Below, one piece after another: positions 1-8,949 of a stretch of DNA of 64,000 nt. The DNA comes from UBA668 sp041918155 (GTDB lineage: Bacteria > Actinomycetota > Acidimicrobiia > Acidimicrobiales > Ilumatobacteraceae), in NCBI GenBank assembly GCA_041918155.1, contig JAYRWH010000048.1, forward strand, positions 36,813 through 100,812, given 5' to 3'. Made by a program: the position numbers and the translations under genes. The stretch's first letter is position 1. Each line of letters opens with the position of its first letter. The notes under the pieces were generated by a model. It saw only the letters and a program-made list of their open reading frames with translations. It did not search any database and was not told the DNA's origin.

Positions 1-378
1 GTCGCGCGCTCGCTCGGCGTAGAAGCGCCGGCTGTCACGGCTGAGGCGGAACGTGAGCAGTCGCCCGAGCAGCCGCGTGGCCAGCATGATCGAGTGGCGA
101 CGGGACCATCGGGCGTGGGCGCGTCCGTCGGTGCACACCAATGCGTAGCCGAGTACCTGCCCGGCCTCGTCGATGGCGAGCCCGGCGTCGGCGCGGCCGG
201 CGCCGAGGTACCAGCCGAGGCACACATGCTGGTACTGCGACGCACCGCTGAGTGGGAACGGGAGCGGCTCGCCGAGCAGGAGCGTGCGGGCGAAGAGCCG
301 CCGGACCTTCTCGTCGTCAGCCAGCGCGGCTGCCCCGCTCTCGTGCAGCGAGCGCACCGTCACCGCAGGGGCGGTCAT
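1..378 (-). CDS. unrecognised protein, C-terminus cut by window edge
   Basis: This is an open frame of 126 codons running off the left edge. I translated it by hand from the ATG at 378, which overlaps the stop of the upstream glycosyltransferase gene in an ATGA arrangement, so it is the last visible gene of the glycan operon. The protein begins MTAPAVTVRSLHESG and contains a stretch around residue 90, GQVLGYALVCTDG, that loosely recalls the central strand of GNAT acetyltransferases. That resemblance is weak and I do not assign a function. Its place at the end of a tightly coupled glycosyltransferase block suggests a glycan-modifying or accessory role. Confidence 0.6.
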   Translation of the reverse strand, partial: MTAPAVTVRSLHESGAAALADDEKVRRLFARTLLLGEPLPFPLSGASQYQHVCLGWYLGAGRADAGLAIDEAGQVLGYALVCTDGRAHARWSRRHSIMLATRLLGRLLTFRLSRDSRRFYAERARD

Positions 379-1523
379 CCGACCGTGGCCAGCTGAGGTG
401 CGTGGTCGTTCGTGAGCCGGTCGATGTCGCCGACCAGCGAACCGACCAGCGCGAGCATCCTTTGACCCGTGGTGCTCCACGGGAAGCGCTGTGCCTGCGC
501 CCGTGCTGCGTGCGCCGCCGCCGTGCGATCGAGGCCGACAACCTCGCGCACTGCAGTGGCGAATGCGATCGGGGTGGGCTGGGCCACCAGGCCGGCTCCG
601 GAGGACACGATTTCGCGCAATGCTCCGCCGGGGGTGACAACGACCGGAGTGCCGCACGCCATTGCCTCCAACGCGGCGAGCCCGAAGGTCTCCACCGGGC
701 AGGGTGCAAGGGCCACGTCGGCGGATCTGAGCCGCCGCGCCACCTCGGCCGGATCGGAGACATGGCCGTGAAACACGACTGGGAGCCCTGCTGCTGCGGC
801 CCGCAGCGCAGGTGCGAGCGGACCGTCACCGATCATGTGCAGGCGGCAGGCAACACCGCGTTCGGTCAACTCGCGGGCGGTCCCGATGGCGAGCGCTGGG
901 TGCTTCTCCGTAGAGAGCCGGCCGACGCACACCAGCTCGATCGTGCCGGATTCACGTTCGTTCACGGGTCCAGCTGCGTCGAAGCGCTCGAGGTCGACGC
1001 CGAGCGGCACTCGATGAACATGGTCGGCACCGACATGGCGCCACTCCCCGGCTGCGTACGCCGACGCACAGACGATGGCATCACAGCCCTGGGCGAGACG
1101 GCGGTTCCAAGCCCTCGACATCGTGCCCAGCGGGGCAAAGCCCGGGAGCCGATGGCGCAACACGGTGTCGACGCGCTCGTGCGAGATCAACACCACCGGC
1201 ACTCCGTTGGAGCGCGCCCGGCGTGCGGCGGCGACAAGCGTCGTCTTGTCGGAGAGCTCGATCACGTCGGGCTGGAGGCGGTCCAACAACGCGGTGACCG
1301 CATCACCGTCGGTGATCATGCGGTAGCCCGTTCGGCCGAGCCGCGGCGATGCGATCTCGATGTGTCGGGCGTTGCCGTAGGAGTGCCCGCGGGTGACCGG
1401 GCCCGGAACGATACGGGTGACGTCGTGGCCGGCCAGCGTGTACTCGGCTGCGAGGTGATGGAGGGCGGTCCGCAGACCACCTGACGTGGGGCTGTAGAAG
1501 TTGGCGAGTTGGACGATTCTCAT
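375..1523 (-). CDS. GT4-family glycosyltransferase
   Basis: A 382-residue protein with the GT-B layout of glycosyltransferase family 4. The N-terminal half opens with MRIVQLANFYSPTSGG, the usual nucleotide-sugar GT4 opening. The C-terminal half carries the donor-binding E-x7-E signature in ETFGLAALEA followed by GTPVVVTPGG. The family transfers sugars from nucleotide or lipid-linked donors with retention, at the cytoplasmic face of the membrane. The ATG at 1523 overlaps the DUF2334 stop (ATGA), which fixes the start, although the frame stays open further upstream. Donor and acceptor cannot be read from sequence. Confidence 0.88.
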   Translation of the reverse strand: MRIVQLANFYSPTSGGLRTALHHLAAEYTLAGHDVTRIVPGPVTRGHSYGNARHIEIASPRLGRTGYRMITDGDAVTALLDRLQPDVIELSDKTTLVAAARRARSNGVPVVLISHERVDTVLRHRLPGFAPLGTMSRAWNRRLAQGCDAIVCASAYAAGEWRHVGADHVHRVPLGVDLERFDAAGPVNERESGTIELVCVGRLSTEKHPALAIGTARELTERGVACRLHMIGDGPLAPALRAAAAGLPVVFHGHVSDPAEVARRLRSADVALAPCPVETFGLAALEAMACGTPVVVTPGGALREIVSSGAGLVAQPTPIAFATAVREVVGLDRTAAAHAARAQAQRFPWSTTGQRMLALVGSLVGDIDRLTNDHAPQLATVG

Positions 1524-2284
1524 GCGACCTTCTCCACGGGTGATGCGGCCAGTACAAGGTCGCGGTAGGTGATGGATTCGATGTCGTTGACTCGCGCGGC
1601 GATCAAGGTGCGTTCGGTCGCGGCCTTCAGTCCGCGCACCCCGAGGTCGTCGGGGTGAAGCGCCACCCGCACGCTGCGCCGCCCGGTGAATCGTTGCCTC
1701 GCGATCTGTTCGTTGACCGCGGCTGCGTGGCGGGCGAAGCGGCTGCCGGGCCGTTGCGATGTGGCGAACACCGGCAGTCGGTGATCGTGGACGAGGTCGT
1801 GCACCGCCCATTGCGTCGTGGTGTAGCGGAAGCCGGCGGAGCGCAGCGCCACGACGGCTTGGTCGGAGGCCAGCCAACCCGGGGGAGTGAAGCCCAGCGG
1901 GTGGATGCCGTGGCTGTGGAGCACCTCCAGACCCCTTTCGATCCGTCGCTGCGCCTCGCCAAGGCCGAGCGACTGGAACTCGGCGCAGCCGCGAGCACGA
2001 ACGCGGCCGTACAGGCGCGTGGCGGCCGACGGGTCGAGCGCGGGGTCGGAGACGGCGACATGCTCCCAGCCATGAGCGACGAGCTCATGCCCGCGGGCCT
2101 CGACTTCGCGCAGCCACCCCGCGAACGCGTGGTCACCGGCGAGCGCACGGCCCCGCCATGGCCCAGGGATGACGAGGAGGCTGGCGCGCATCCCGTGACG
2201 CTCGACCAGGTCGAGCCAGACCTGGCTGGCAGCCGACGAGCCGGGCGCGACGTCGTGAATGGAAATGATGAGGCGACCGGTCAT
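1520..2284 (-). CDS. DUF2334 polysaccharide-deacetylase-like protein
   Basis: A 254-residue protein of the DUF2334 branch of the carbohydrate esterase 4 / polysaccharide deacetylase fold. The metal-binding signatures are visible: an SIHDVAP stretch near the N-terminus and HELVAHGWEH near residue 80. The C-terminal ALHPDD is typical of the fold. Such proteins remove acetyl groups from amino sugars. Inside this operon the likely role is trimming a glycan intermediate or product. The ATG at 2284 overlaps the stop of the preceding GT4 gene (ATGA); a start further upstream is open but would run into that gene. Confidence 0.82.
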   Translation of the reverse strand: MTGRLIISIHDVAPGSSAASQVWLDLVERHGMRASLLVIPGPWRGRALAGDHAFAGWLREVEARGHELVAHGWEHVAVSDPALDPSAATRLYGRVRARGCAEFQSLGLGEAQRRIERGLEVLHSHGIHPLGFTPPGWLASDQAVVALRSAGFRYTTTQWAVHDLVHDHRLPVFATSQRPGSRFARHAAAVNEQIARQRFTGRRSVRVALHPDDLGVRGLKAATERTLIAARVNDIESITYRDLVLAASPVEKVA

Positions 2285-3447
2285 GCCACCAGCTCCCGCA
2301 CGTCGGCGCCGCCATGGATGCACCGTCGATAGTGGTCGACCAGCTCGGCCATCACCGCGTCCCAGGGCCGGTGCTCGACGCTGGCACGCGCGGCGTGGCC
2401 CATGGCGGTGCGTCGCACCGGCGATGAGGCCAGCTCGAGCACGCCGCCGAGCAGCATCTCGGGCTGTTCGGGCGACCAGAGGTAGCCGTTCGAGCCGTGG
2501 GTGACGAGGTCGATCGGGCCGCCGGCGGCCGGGGCGACGACCGGTACGCCTGACGCCAGCGCCTCCTGCACCGCCTGGCAGAAGGTCTCGTCGAGTCCCG
2601 TGTGGGCGAACACATCGAACGAGGCATGAAGGCGGCTGAGTTCGGGCCCCGAGCGAAAGCCGGTGAACACCGCGCGTGGCAGGGCCCGTTGTAGGCGTTC
2701 CGCCTCGGGCCCATCACCGACGATCACCACCTTGACATCGCGCCGCGCGCTGAGCGGGCGGAGGCGGTCGAGCTGCTTCTCCTTGGCGAGGCGGCCCACG
2801 AACCCGACGATGGCCTCGCGCCCGGGAGCCAGCGAGTGTCGCAGCTCGGCGTCGCGGTGTCGTGGGTGGAAGCGCTCGAGATCGACGCCGCGCATCCACA
2901 GCCCGACCCGCGGGATGTCGTGCGCGGTCAGGCTCCACATCGCGGAGGTGGAGGGGGCGAGCGTGACGGTGGCCTGCGAGTGGATCCACCGCAACCACGC
3001 CCACACCGCAGGGGCGGCGACCCCAAAGCCGTAACGGCGGGCGAAGCCGGCCACATCAGTCTGGAACACGGCAACGCTGGGGACGTCGAGCGCGCTCGCC
3101 GCCCGCACCCCCGTGGCCCCCAGCACGGTCGGTGCCGCGAGGTGCACGACGTCAGGCTTGAAGCTCCGCAGGATGGATGTGATCCGGCTGACGGGCGAAC
3201 CGATGCGCACCTCGCCGTAGCCGGGCAAGCTGAGGCCGCGTACGCGCTCCACGGGCGTGCCGTCGTGCTCGTCGGGTCCGGGTCCGGGGGCGATGATCAA
3301 CGCGGAGTGCCCGTGGCGGCGCAGGTGCTCGGCAGTGCGCAGCACGGAGTTCGTGACGCCGTTGACCGCCGGCAGGAAGGACTCGGCGACGATGGCAACC
3401 CGCAGGGCATTGCCGGGGACACGCACAGGGCGGCGAAAGGGAAGCAT
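2281..3447 (-). CDS. GT4-family glycosyltransferase, MgtA/PimB-like
   Basis: A 388-residue GT-B glycosyltransferase. The opening RVAIVAESFLPAVNGVTNSV is characteristic of the GDP-mannose-dependent alpha-mannosyltransferase group (MgtA/PimB'-like), and FVGRLAKEKQLDRL plus ETFCQAVQEALASG give the donor-binding loop and the E-x7-E motif. In actinobacteria this group mannosylates lipid acceptors such as phosphatidylinositol or glucuronosyl diacylglycerol; the precise substrate here is inference. The start at 3447 shares one base with the upstream MFS stop (TGATG) and its end overlaps the DUF2334 start, so translation is probably coupled on both sides. Confidence 0.87.
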   Translation of the reverse strand: MLPFRRPVRVPGNALRVAIVAESFLPAVNGVTNSVLRTAEHLRRHGHSALIIAPGPGPDEHDGTPVERVRGLSLPGYGEVRIGSPVSRITSILRSFKPDVVHLAAPTVLGATGVRAASALDVPSVAVFQTDVAGFARRYGFGVAAPAVWAWLRWIHSQATVTLAPSTSAMWSLTAHDIPRVGLWMRGVDLERFHPRHRDAELRHSLAPGREAIVGFVGRLAKEKQLDRLRPLSARRDVKVVIVGDGPEAERLQRALPRAVFTGFRSGPELSRLHASFDVFAHTGLDETFCQAVQEALASGVPVVAPAAGGPIDLVTHGSNGYLWSPEQPEMLLGGVLELASSPVRRTAMGHAARASVEHRPWDAVMAELVDHYRRCIHGGADVRELVA

Positions 3448-4724
3448 CAGTTGGTCGCTCCTTGGGTCGTACTGCAGACATGACGGAAGATGCCGAATGC
3501 GGTGAAGAGGCCGCCGAGGACGAGGAACGACGCGACCGAGCGCTGGCCGGGCAGCATGAAGGCGCCGAGCGCGCCGGCGAGCATCGCGACGTGGTACCAC
3601 GAGTCGTAGAGCGAGTACACGCGGCCGAGCGCGTCGTCGACCACGGCGAGTTGTACCGCGCTGTCGGCCACCAGCCGGGCGCTCTGGAACGTGGCCCCGA
3701 CGACGACAAGGGCGACAACGCCGGTGATCGTCGAGAGGAACGCCGCGGCGAGGAGCAACCCGACGGCCGACGCCACCCAGGTGGCGTGGTCGAGCCATTC
3801 GCAGTCGTGACGGCGGAGCAGGGCCGGCACGACGGTGCTACCCAGCAGTGTGCCGACAGCCGTTGCGCCGAGTGCCGTGGCGTAGCCAGAGGCGCCGAGA
3901 TGAAGTCGCGTCTCGGCGAGGATCACGAAGATCATCACCGCCGCGCCCTGCTGCGCCCGCTGGGCGAGCGACGTGAGCACCGGACGGCGCAGCGGGTCGG
4001 CGGTGACGAGCGACAGAGCCCGGCGGGCGATGTCGTGGAAGCCGCCCGCCGTCGACCTCGGTGCGCCTCCACCGAGGTCGCCGTTCCAGCTGGCGAAGCG
4101 AAGGCCGGCCACGAGGTGGGCGATTGCGGCCAGCATCAGCGTGGGCAGCGGGTGTGCCCGACCAACCGCCAGGGCGATCCCCACGGAGAGCGTCCCCGCC
4201 ACCTTGCCCGTGATCGATGACCACGAGTTCGCCTCGATCAGGCGCTCGGGCCGCACCACGTGTGGCAACGCGGCCGATCTCACCGAGCTGGTGAGGCCGG
4301 CCGAGGCCATCACGGCCATCAGGACGATGTACCCGGCCGTCGCGTTGCGGCTGAGGGGCACACCGATGGCCGCCAGCGCGATCAGCGCTCTGGTCAACTG
4401 GGCTGCCGCGAGCGTGCGATGACGGGCCCAGCGGTCCGAGACGAGGCCGGCCACGGGGAGGGCGGCGAGATACGGCCCCGCAGTCATGGCCAGCGCGCGC
4501 ACGACGGTGGCCGGAGTCGCACCTCGCTCCAGCGAGAACACCACGACCTGAGCGAGCGTCAGGGTGACTGCCGCGTCGGCACCCTGCGCCAGACCCTGTA
4601 GCAGGAGGAATCGACGCAAGGACGGTTGCTGACGGGTGGCGCGTTCCGTGGGCACGACCGTTGTGGGCGAGCCCGGGCTCGCGCCCGCGAACGCGGGCCT
4701 CGGGAGATCCAGATCGAAGCTCAT
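3447..4724 (-). CDS. MFS transporter of the glycan cluster
   Basis: A 425-residue integral membrane protein of the major facilitator superfamily, with about 12 hydrophobic segments and the loop-2/3 signature LVSDRWARHRTLAAAQ. It resembles the enterobactin/macrolide exporter subgroup. Its position between a flippase gene and a mannosyltransferase-like gene, with 4-base and 1-base overlaps, suggests export of a small saccharide, lipid precursor or other product of the cluster, but that is inference. Two transport-type proteins in a single glycan operon is less usual than one. Confidence 0.85.
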   Translation of the reverse strand: MSFDLDLPRPAFAGASPGSPTTVVPTERATRQQPSLRRFLLLQGLAQGADAAVTLTLAQVVVFSLERGATPATVVRALAMTAGPYLAALPVAGLVSDRWARHRTLAAAQLTRALIALAAIGVPLSRNATAGYIVLMAVMASAGLTSSVRSAALPHVVRPERLIEANSWSSITGKVAGTLSVGIALAVGRAHPLPTLMLAAIAHLVAGLRFASWNGDLGGGAPRSTAGGFHDIARRALSLVTADPLRRPVLTSLAQRAQQGAAVMIFVILAETRLHLGASGYATALGATAVGTLLGSTVVPALLRRHDCEWLDHATWVASAVGLLLAAAFLSTITGVVALVVVGATFQSARLVADSAVQLAVVDDALGRVYSLYDSWYHVAMLAGALGAFMLPGQRSVASFLVLGGLFTAFGIFRHVCSTTQGATN

Positions 4725-6217
4725 GTTGTGGACCTCGGCGGTGTTGTGACGGCCAGTACTGGACCGTCACCAACGGCCCCGACCCAACGGCGCCGGGAGG
4801 TGAACCCGACGAGTCCGAACACGAGGAGCTTGGCGACGAGCACCCCCCATGACGCAGCGCTGCCGGCCATGAGGAGCCCGGCGTGGCGTAGTAGCTCGAC
4901 GGCAAGGGTGGCGACGACGGCTGCGCCGATCGAGGCGACGACGGCGGTGGCCCACTCCTGCCACGGGAACGCTCCGGACAGGTTCGTTCCGAGCGCCCGC
5001 CCGATCTGAAGGAGCACCGCGAGCCAGGCGACGATGTTGGCCAGCAGCGTTCCTGCGGCGGCGCCGGCCATCCCGAAGGCCGCGGCGCCGATCCCGGCCA
5101 TCACGGCGTTGGCGACCAGCAGCAGAACCGCGCTGCTGACGAGTTGGCGGGTGCGATCGGCCGCCCGCAGCACGAGCCCGTACTCCGCGACGCGGTGCAT
5201 CGTGATCGCGGTGAACAACTGGAACGACAGCACCCCCGCTGTCCCGCGAGCGCCGAGAAGGAGGGTGAACAACTCGGGCGCGATCATGATCAACGCGACC
5301 GACATCGGCACCACCAGGCGGGCCATCGCCGCGGTTTGCTGGTGCCACCAGTGGCGCGCGTCGTGCGGCCGGCCCTCGCGGAACGCATCGACGAGTTGGG
5401 TCGCGACGGCCGCGCCACCGGCGTATGGCAACACGGCCAGCAGGGGGATCTCCTGTGCGGCGATCGAGTAGAGACCGACATCGTTCGGGCGGAAGGCGGC
5501 GATGAACCACTTATCGACGCTGCGGTTGAGTACACCGACTGCGAGAGCGCCGGCGAGTGGCAGGCCGTAGCGCGCCAACGTGCGCGTTGAACCCGGCGCG
5601 AGTCCGCGCCACGGTCCGCTGGTGACTCGTGCCATCGTGACGGCGAACGCGAGGAGCTTGCACGACGCCGAGATGACGAGCCCGTACACCACGCCTCGGG
5701 TACCCAGGCCGGCTGCAGCCGGGACGACGACACAGCACAGCTGGCACGACGCGGTCGTGATATCCCAGATCGCTGATGTGCCGGTGCGGTCGAGCGCGAT
5801 CAATGTCGTCGGCAGACATGCGGCCGGCAGTTCGAGGAGGATCGCCAGGCCGATCCACGGCACCCAGTGCTGACTGTTGGTGGTGGCGCCGACGGTGTCG
5901 GCGGCGAACGCGAGGGCAACCGCCAGGAGTGCGCCGATCGACACCATGACGGCGATGGTGCGCACGATGAGTGCCCGTGGCCGCTCGATGGAACGGAGGA
6001 AGAACAGCAGGCCGTGCTGCAGGTTCAGCGTTCCGAGCGTGACACCCGCGAGGTGGATGGAGAGGAGGAACGCGATCTGGTTCCAGTCCTCGCTCGACAG
6101 CAGATGCACCAAGAGCAGGGCGATCACCAGCTGGCCGCCCTTGACCATGCTCTGGCCGGCGGCGATGGACGCCGTGCGCCGTCTGACGCTGCGCCGGTCG
6201 AGCGAGGAGGTGGTCAC
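4721..6217 (-). CDS. polysaccharide flippase / oligosaccharide exporter (Wzx-like)
   Basis: A 498-residue protein with roughly 12-14 transmembrane segments, of the polysaccharide biosynthesis (Wzx/MATE-like, MOP superfamily) type. Family members flip lipid-linked oligosaccharides across the cytoplasmic membrane. The GTG at 6217 is chosen because it forms a GTGA overlap with the stop of the GT2 gene, matching the pattern throughout the operon; the open frame continues upstream in arginine-rich sequence that looks non-coding. The N-terminus has a short basic tail (SLDRRSVRRR) before the first membrane segment. Confidence 0.85.
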   Translation of the reverse strand: MTTSSLDRRSVRRRTASIAAGQSMVKGGQLVIALLLVHLLSSEDWNQIAFLLSIHLAGVTLGTLNLQHGLLFFLRSIERPRALIVRTIAVMVSIGALLAVALAFAADTVGATTNSQHWVPWIGLAILLELPAACLPTTLIALDRTGTSAIWDITTASCQLCCVVVPAAAGLGTRGVVYGLVISASCKLLAFAVTMARVTSGPWRGLAPGSTRTLARYGLPLAGALAVGVLNRSVDKWFIAAFRPNDVGLYSIAAQEIPLLAVLPYAGGAAVATQLVDAFREGRPHDARHWWHQQTAAMARLVVPMSVALIMIAPELFTLLLGARGTAGVLSFQLFTAITMHRVAEYGLVLRAADRTRQLVSSAVLLLVANAVMAGIGAAAFGMAGAAAGTLLANIVAWLAVLLQIGRALGTNLSGAFPWQEWATAVVASIGAAVVATLAVELLRHAGLLMAGSAASWGVLVAKLLVFGLVGFTSRRRWVGAVGDGPVLAVTTPPRSTT

Positions 6218-6993
6218 GGCTGTCGACCGCCCTCGGCGAGGTCGGCGGTACACCGCACCAAACGGTCGATCGCGTCGTGCTCGCGCGGGGCGAGCGAGAA
6301 TGCTCGGTGGCGCCGCACGTCGTGACGCACCGCCGCCGAAGCGTACGACCACCAGTCAACGGGCCGGCGGTGCAGCCGGGCGAGGAAGTGCTGCTCCTCC
6401 CATGTGTTCGCGCCGTGGAAGCAGCGCACGAAGAGGTGCGAGTACTCGCGGCCGAGGACTCGTAGCCCGCCAACGCGGCGCACCTCACGGAGGAACGCTG
6501 CGTCCTCGCCGCGGGCCAGGTTCGGATAGCGGGCGGCGTCCCGGTGATGGAGGATCGTGCCGGGGGTGGCGACGCCCGTGTCGGCCCGGTAGTCGAGTAT
6601 GCCGAGTCGCGCCGACTCCACGTGCATCAGCGTCCAGCGCAGTGCCACCCCGGCGACACCCTCGGACGCCTTCATCTGGTGCTCGATCCGTTGCGGGTGG
6701 TACCACTCGTCGTCGTCCCACTGGATGCACCACGCGCCGCGAGCGAGCTCGAGGGTCAGATTGCGCAAGCCGCCCAGGCGGACATCGGGCCGCGACTCGA
6801 TCTGCTCGTAGCGGACTTGCAGGCCTTGGACGGTCAGGTCGTATACCAGCGACACGTAGTCGGTGGCGCCGTCATCGACGATGACGAGCTCCTTGTTGGC
6901 CCAGGTCTGCTGTGCGAAGCAATGCAACGCGCGGCGGGCCAACTCCGGCCGGTCGCGGGTGACCATCAAGCAGCTGACGAGAGGCTCGGTCAC
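6214..6993 (-). CDS. GT2-family glycosyltransferase
   Basis: A 259-residue GT-A glycosyltransferase. It opens with VSCLMVTRDRPELARRAL, has the nucleotide-sugar strand ELVIVDDGATD near residue 38, and a DxD-type metal site in IQWDDDEWYHPQR near residue 90. GT2 enzymes invert the anomeric configuration, using UDP- or GDP-sugars. The GTG start at 6993 makes a GTGA overlap with the upstream GT32-like gene. The protein is short for GT2 and has no membrane anchor, so it is probably a soluble enzyme working at the membrane surface. Confidence 0.86.
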   Translation of the reverse strand: MTEPLVSCLMVTRDRPELARRALHCFAQQTWANKELVIVDDGATDYVSLVYDLTVQGLQVRYEQIESRPDVRLGGLRNLTLELARGAWCIQWDDDEWYHPQRIEHQMKASEGVAGVALRWTLMHVESARLGILDYRADTGVATPGTILHHRDAARYPNLARGEDAAFLREVRRVGGLRVLGREYSHLFVRCFHGANTWEEQHFLARLHRRPVDWWSYASAAVRHDVRRHRAFSLAPREHDAIDRLVRCTADLAEGGRQP

Positions 6994-7985
6994 AGCGACT
7001 CCAAGTGCAGCGCGGGCATCGAGCAGCGAACGTCCATCGCGCCCGCCAGTCGCCAGAAGATCTCGGGCCGGCCGAATCGCCGGTCGCCGGGCACGACCGA
7101 GGCGACGACGCGTCGGTGGTTGCTGCTCACATAGTGAACGACCGCAGTCGCGTCGGGCAGCACCAGCCGCCGGTCGTCGAAGAAGCGGTGGCTCTCGCTC
7201 GGTGGCACGGGGTACAGCACCGCGGTGGGCAGCACCGTGACGGCGGATGGAGCGGCGGTGGCGATGTCCTCCACCAGGGTCGGGCCCAGGCTGTAACGCA
7301 CGGTCGGGTCGACCCAGCGGCAATCCTCGAGCAGGCGACCGGTGAACTCGCTCCCGGCCGGTGCCCCGATGACGGCGTTGTTCGCCTGGGTGCCGTGGAA
7401 GCGACCGTCGACACGGCCCAACCGGCCGCTGAGTTGGCCGGCGCCGCGCAACACCTGGGTGTCGAGCCGCTTCAGCGCCCAGGTCGCGCCCCAGCCGGCG
7501 GCGCCGGGAAGCATCGTCGGCCGCAAGCCCTGCTCGACTCGTCGTCGGTCATGGCGCCAGACGCGCTCGCGCCCGATGAACGCGCCGGGCGCCGCATCGT
7601 GCAGCGGGCGCAGAAGGAATGTGTCGAAATCGAGATAGATGCCGCCGCGCTGGTGCAGCAACGCCAGCCGCAGCAGGTTGCTCTGCGCTGACCGAGCGTG
7701 GGGTGGGATACGGCGGAACACCCGGGTCAGTACTGGGCCGAGCAGGCGTTCCGCGTTCACCTCATGCAATGACACCCGGTCGGCGTCGCCGTGCTGGCGG
7801 CTGAACAGGCCTTGGAACGCGTGGCCCGTGGGGCTCTTGCCGAGGACGTGGATCTCCAACTCGGCATCGGGGGCATTGGCGAGAACCGCCTCGGCGGAGA
7901 GGCGACACGGGTACGGGAACTCAGCACCGATCCACACCATCAAGTAGCGCCGAGGCAGTGCCACCGCTCGATGGTGACATCGCAT
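6990..7985 (-). CDS. GT32-like glycosyltransferase with DxD motif
   Basis: A 331-residue protein resembling the 'sugar-binding region containing DXD motif' family (GT32 / capsular synthesis type). The diagnostic stretch is RLALLHQRGGIYLDFDTFLL, with GG-x-Y and the DxD metal site. The N-terminal segment LPRRYLMVWIGAEFPYP corresponds to the family's usual IPKxIHxxWxG. The start was taken as the ATG at 7985; a later ATG at 7940 would still keep the core. It is the first gene of the translationally coupled glycan operon, so the promoter should lie in 7986-8091, where I see no clear box. Confidence 0.8.
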   Translation of the reverse strand: MRCHHRAVALPRRYLMVWIGAEFPYPCRLSAEAVLANAPDAELEIHVLGKSPTGHAFQGLFSRQHGDADRVSLHEVNAERLLGPVLTRVFRRIPPHARSAQSNLLRLALLHQRGGIYLDFDTFLLRPLHDAAPGAFIGRERVWRHDRRRVEQGLRPTMLPGAAGWGATWALKRLDTQVLRGAGQLSGRLGRVDGRFHGTQANNAVIGAPAGSEFTGRLLEDCRWVDPTVRYSLGPTLVEDIATAAPSAVTVLPTAVLYPVPPSESHRFFDDRRLVLPDATAVVHYVSSNHRRVVASVVPGDRRFGRPEIFWRLAGAMDVRCSMPALHLESL

Positions 7986-8068
7986 TGTGAACGGATGTTC
8001 GACGGCGGGTGGCCGCTGGTTGGACGCTTGGTGGCCTCTTGGCAACGAACGACCCGACCCTGCCGGGC

Positions 8069-8096
8069 GGTCAGCGGTCAGCGGTCAGTAGTCAGC
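8069..8096. repeat. four tandem 7-base repeats
   Basis: Four head-to-tail copies of a 7-base unit (GGTCAGC, GGTCAGC, GGTCAGT, AGTCAGC) end within the stop codon of the anti-sigma gene. It is a short microsatellite-like tract. No function is evident. Confidence 0.7.
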
Positions 8097-8343
8097 CGAT
8101 CCGGCCGTCGCCGTCGAAGTCCTCACCGAAGCACAACTCGATCTTGGAGAGCAGCCCGGGCGGCAGTTCGTCGTTCTGGCACTTGGTGCTGATCACGATG
8201 CGCAGTTCGGCGTGGAAGTCGAACGCCTGTAAGCAATCGAGGCAGCCGTCGAGGTGGGCCTGGATCGCTTCGCGCGCAGGAGCCTCGAGTTCGCCGTCGA
8301 GGAAGGTCTCGAGTTCGCGGAGGGTTTCGTCGCAGTCAGCCAT
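8092..8343 (-). CDS. rsrA: zinc-binding anti-sigma factor, RsrA/RshA type
   Basis: An 83-residue ZAS-family anti-sigma factor. C4, H30, C34 and C37 form the C..H-x3-C-x2-C zinc site that acts as a thiol redox switch in Streptomyces RsrA and mycobacterial RshA: on oxidation, zinc is lost and the sigma factor is released. The ATG at 8343 overlaps the 3' end of the sigma gene by 8 bases, ensuring coupled synthesis. Further cysteines at the C-terminal side (TKCQND, ELCFGED) are typical of the mycothiol-system anti-sigma group. The symbol follows the Streptomyces homologue. Confidence 0.88.
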   Translation of the reverse strand: MADCDETLRELETFLDGELEAPAREAIQAHLDGCLDCLQAFDFHAELRIVISTKCQNDELPPGLLSKIELCFGEDFDGDGRIG

Positions 8344-8920
8344 CGTGTTCGGGAGCAGTCTCGGCGCGGGTGAGAAGCCCACGGTCGGTCGCGTATTCGA
8401 TCAACGCCTTGTGCATCGCCTTTCTTCCCCGATGCAGGCGCGACATCACCGTGCCGATCGGGATGTCGAGCATTTCGGCGATCTCCTTGTACGAGAACTG
8501 CTCGACGTCGGCGAGCAGTACCGGCAGACGGAACGACTCGGGCAGCTCTTCCAGCGCCTTCTTCACCTCGTCGTCGGTGAAGAGCTGGAACAGGGTGTCC
8601 TCTGCGCTCTGGGCGGCCGCTGCGACTCCGCTGATGCGGCGGTAGAGGTACAGATCCTCCACGTCTGCCAGCTCGGTCTCCTGCGGCCGACGCTGCTTGG
8701 CACGGTAGGTGTTGATGAACGTGTTGGTGAGAATGCGGAACAGCCAGGCGCGCAGGTTGGTTCCCTCGCTGAACGTGCCGTAGCCGCGGTAGGCGCGCAC
8801 GTACGTGTCCTGCACGAGATCCTCGGCGTCGCTGCTGTTGCGGGTCATGCGCAGCGCGGCGCTGTACAACTGCGGTGCGTATTGCATCGCCTGCTGCGCG
8901 AATTCGCCCTTGTCGGCCAC
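8336..8920 (-). CDS. sigR: ECF sigma factor, SigR/SigH type
   Basis: A 194-residue ECF sigma factor. Region 2 is seen in DAEDLVQDTYVRAYRGYGTF and the region 4 helix-turn-helix in FSYKEIAEMLDIPIGTVMSR. It is followed directly by its zinc anti-sigma, the classic arrangement for the oxidative/thiol stress regulator SigR (Streptomyces) or SigH (Mycobacterium). It starts with GTG at 8920; a TAAGGT box at 8927-8932 lies 6 bases upstream with no separate Shine-Dalgarno, so the transcript may be leaderless. A GAAT element about 18 bases upstream of GTAAGG could be a self-recognised -35 box, which is speculative. Confidence 0.92.
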   Translation of the reverse strand: MADKGEFAQQAMQYAPQLYSAALRMTRNSSDAEDLVQDTYVRAYRGYGTFSEGTNLRAWLFRILTNTFINTYRAKQRRPQETELADVEDLYLYRRISGVAAAAQSAEDTLFQLFTDDEVKKALEELPESFRLPVLLADVEQFSYKEIAEMLDIPIGTVMSRLHRGRKAMHKALIEYATDRGLLTRAETAPEHDG

Positions 8921-8926
8921 GGCCGC

Positions 8927-8932
8927 ACCTTA
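8927..8932 (-). promoter_or_regulatory. putative -10 box of sigR
   Basis: The box TAAGGT on the minus strand lies six bases before the GTG start of sigR, which would place the transcription start at or very near the start codon. Confidence 0.4.
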
Positions 8933-8949
8933 CCCTTGTGGCCCGCGGC

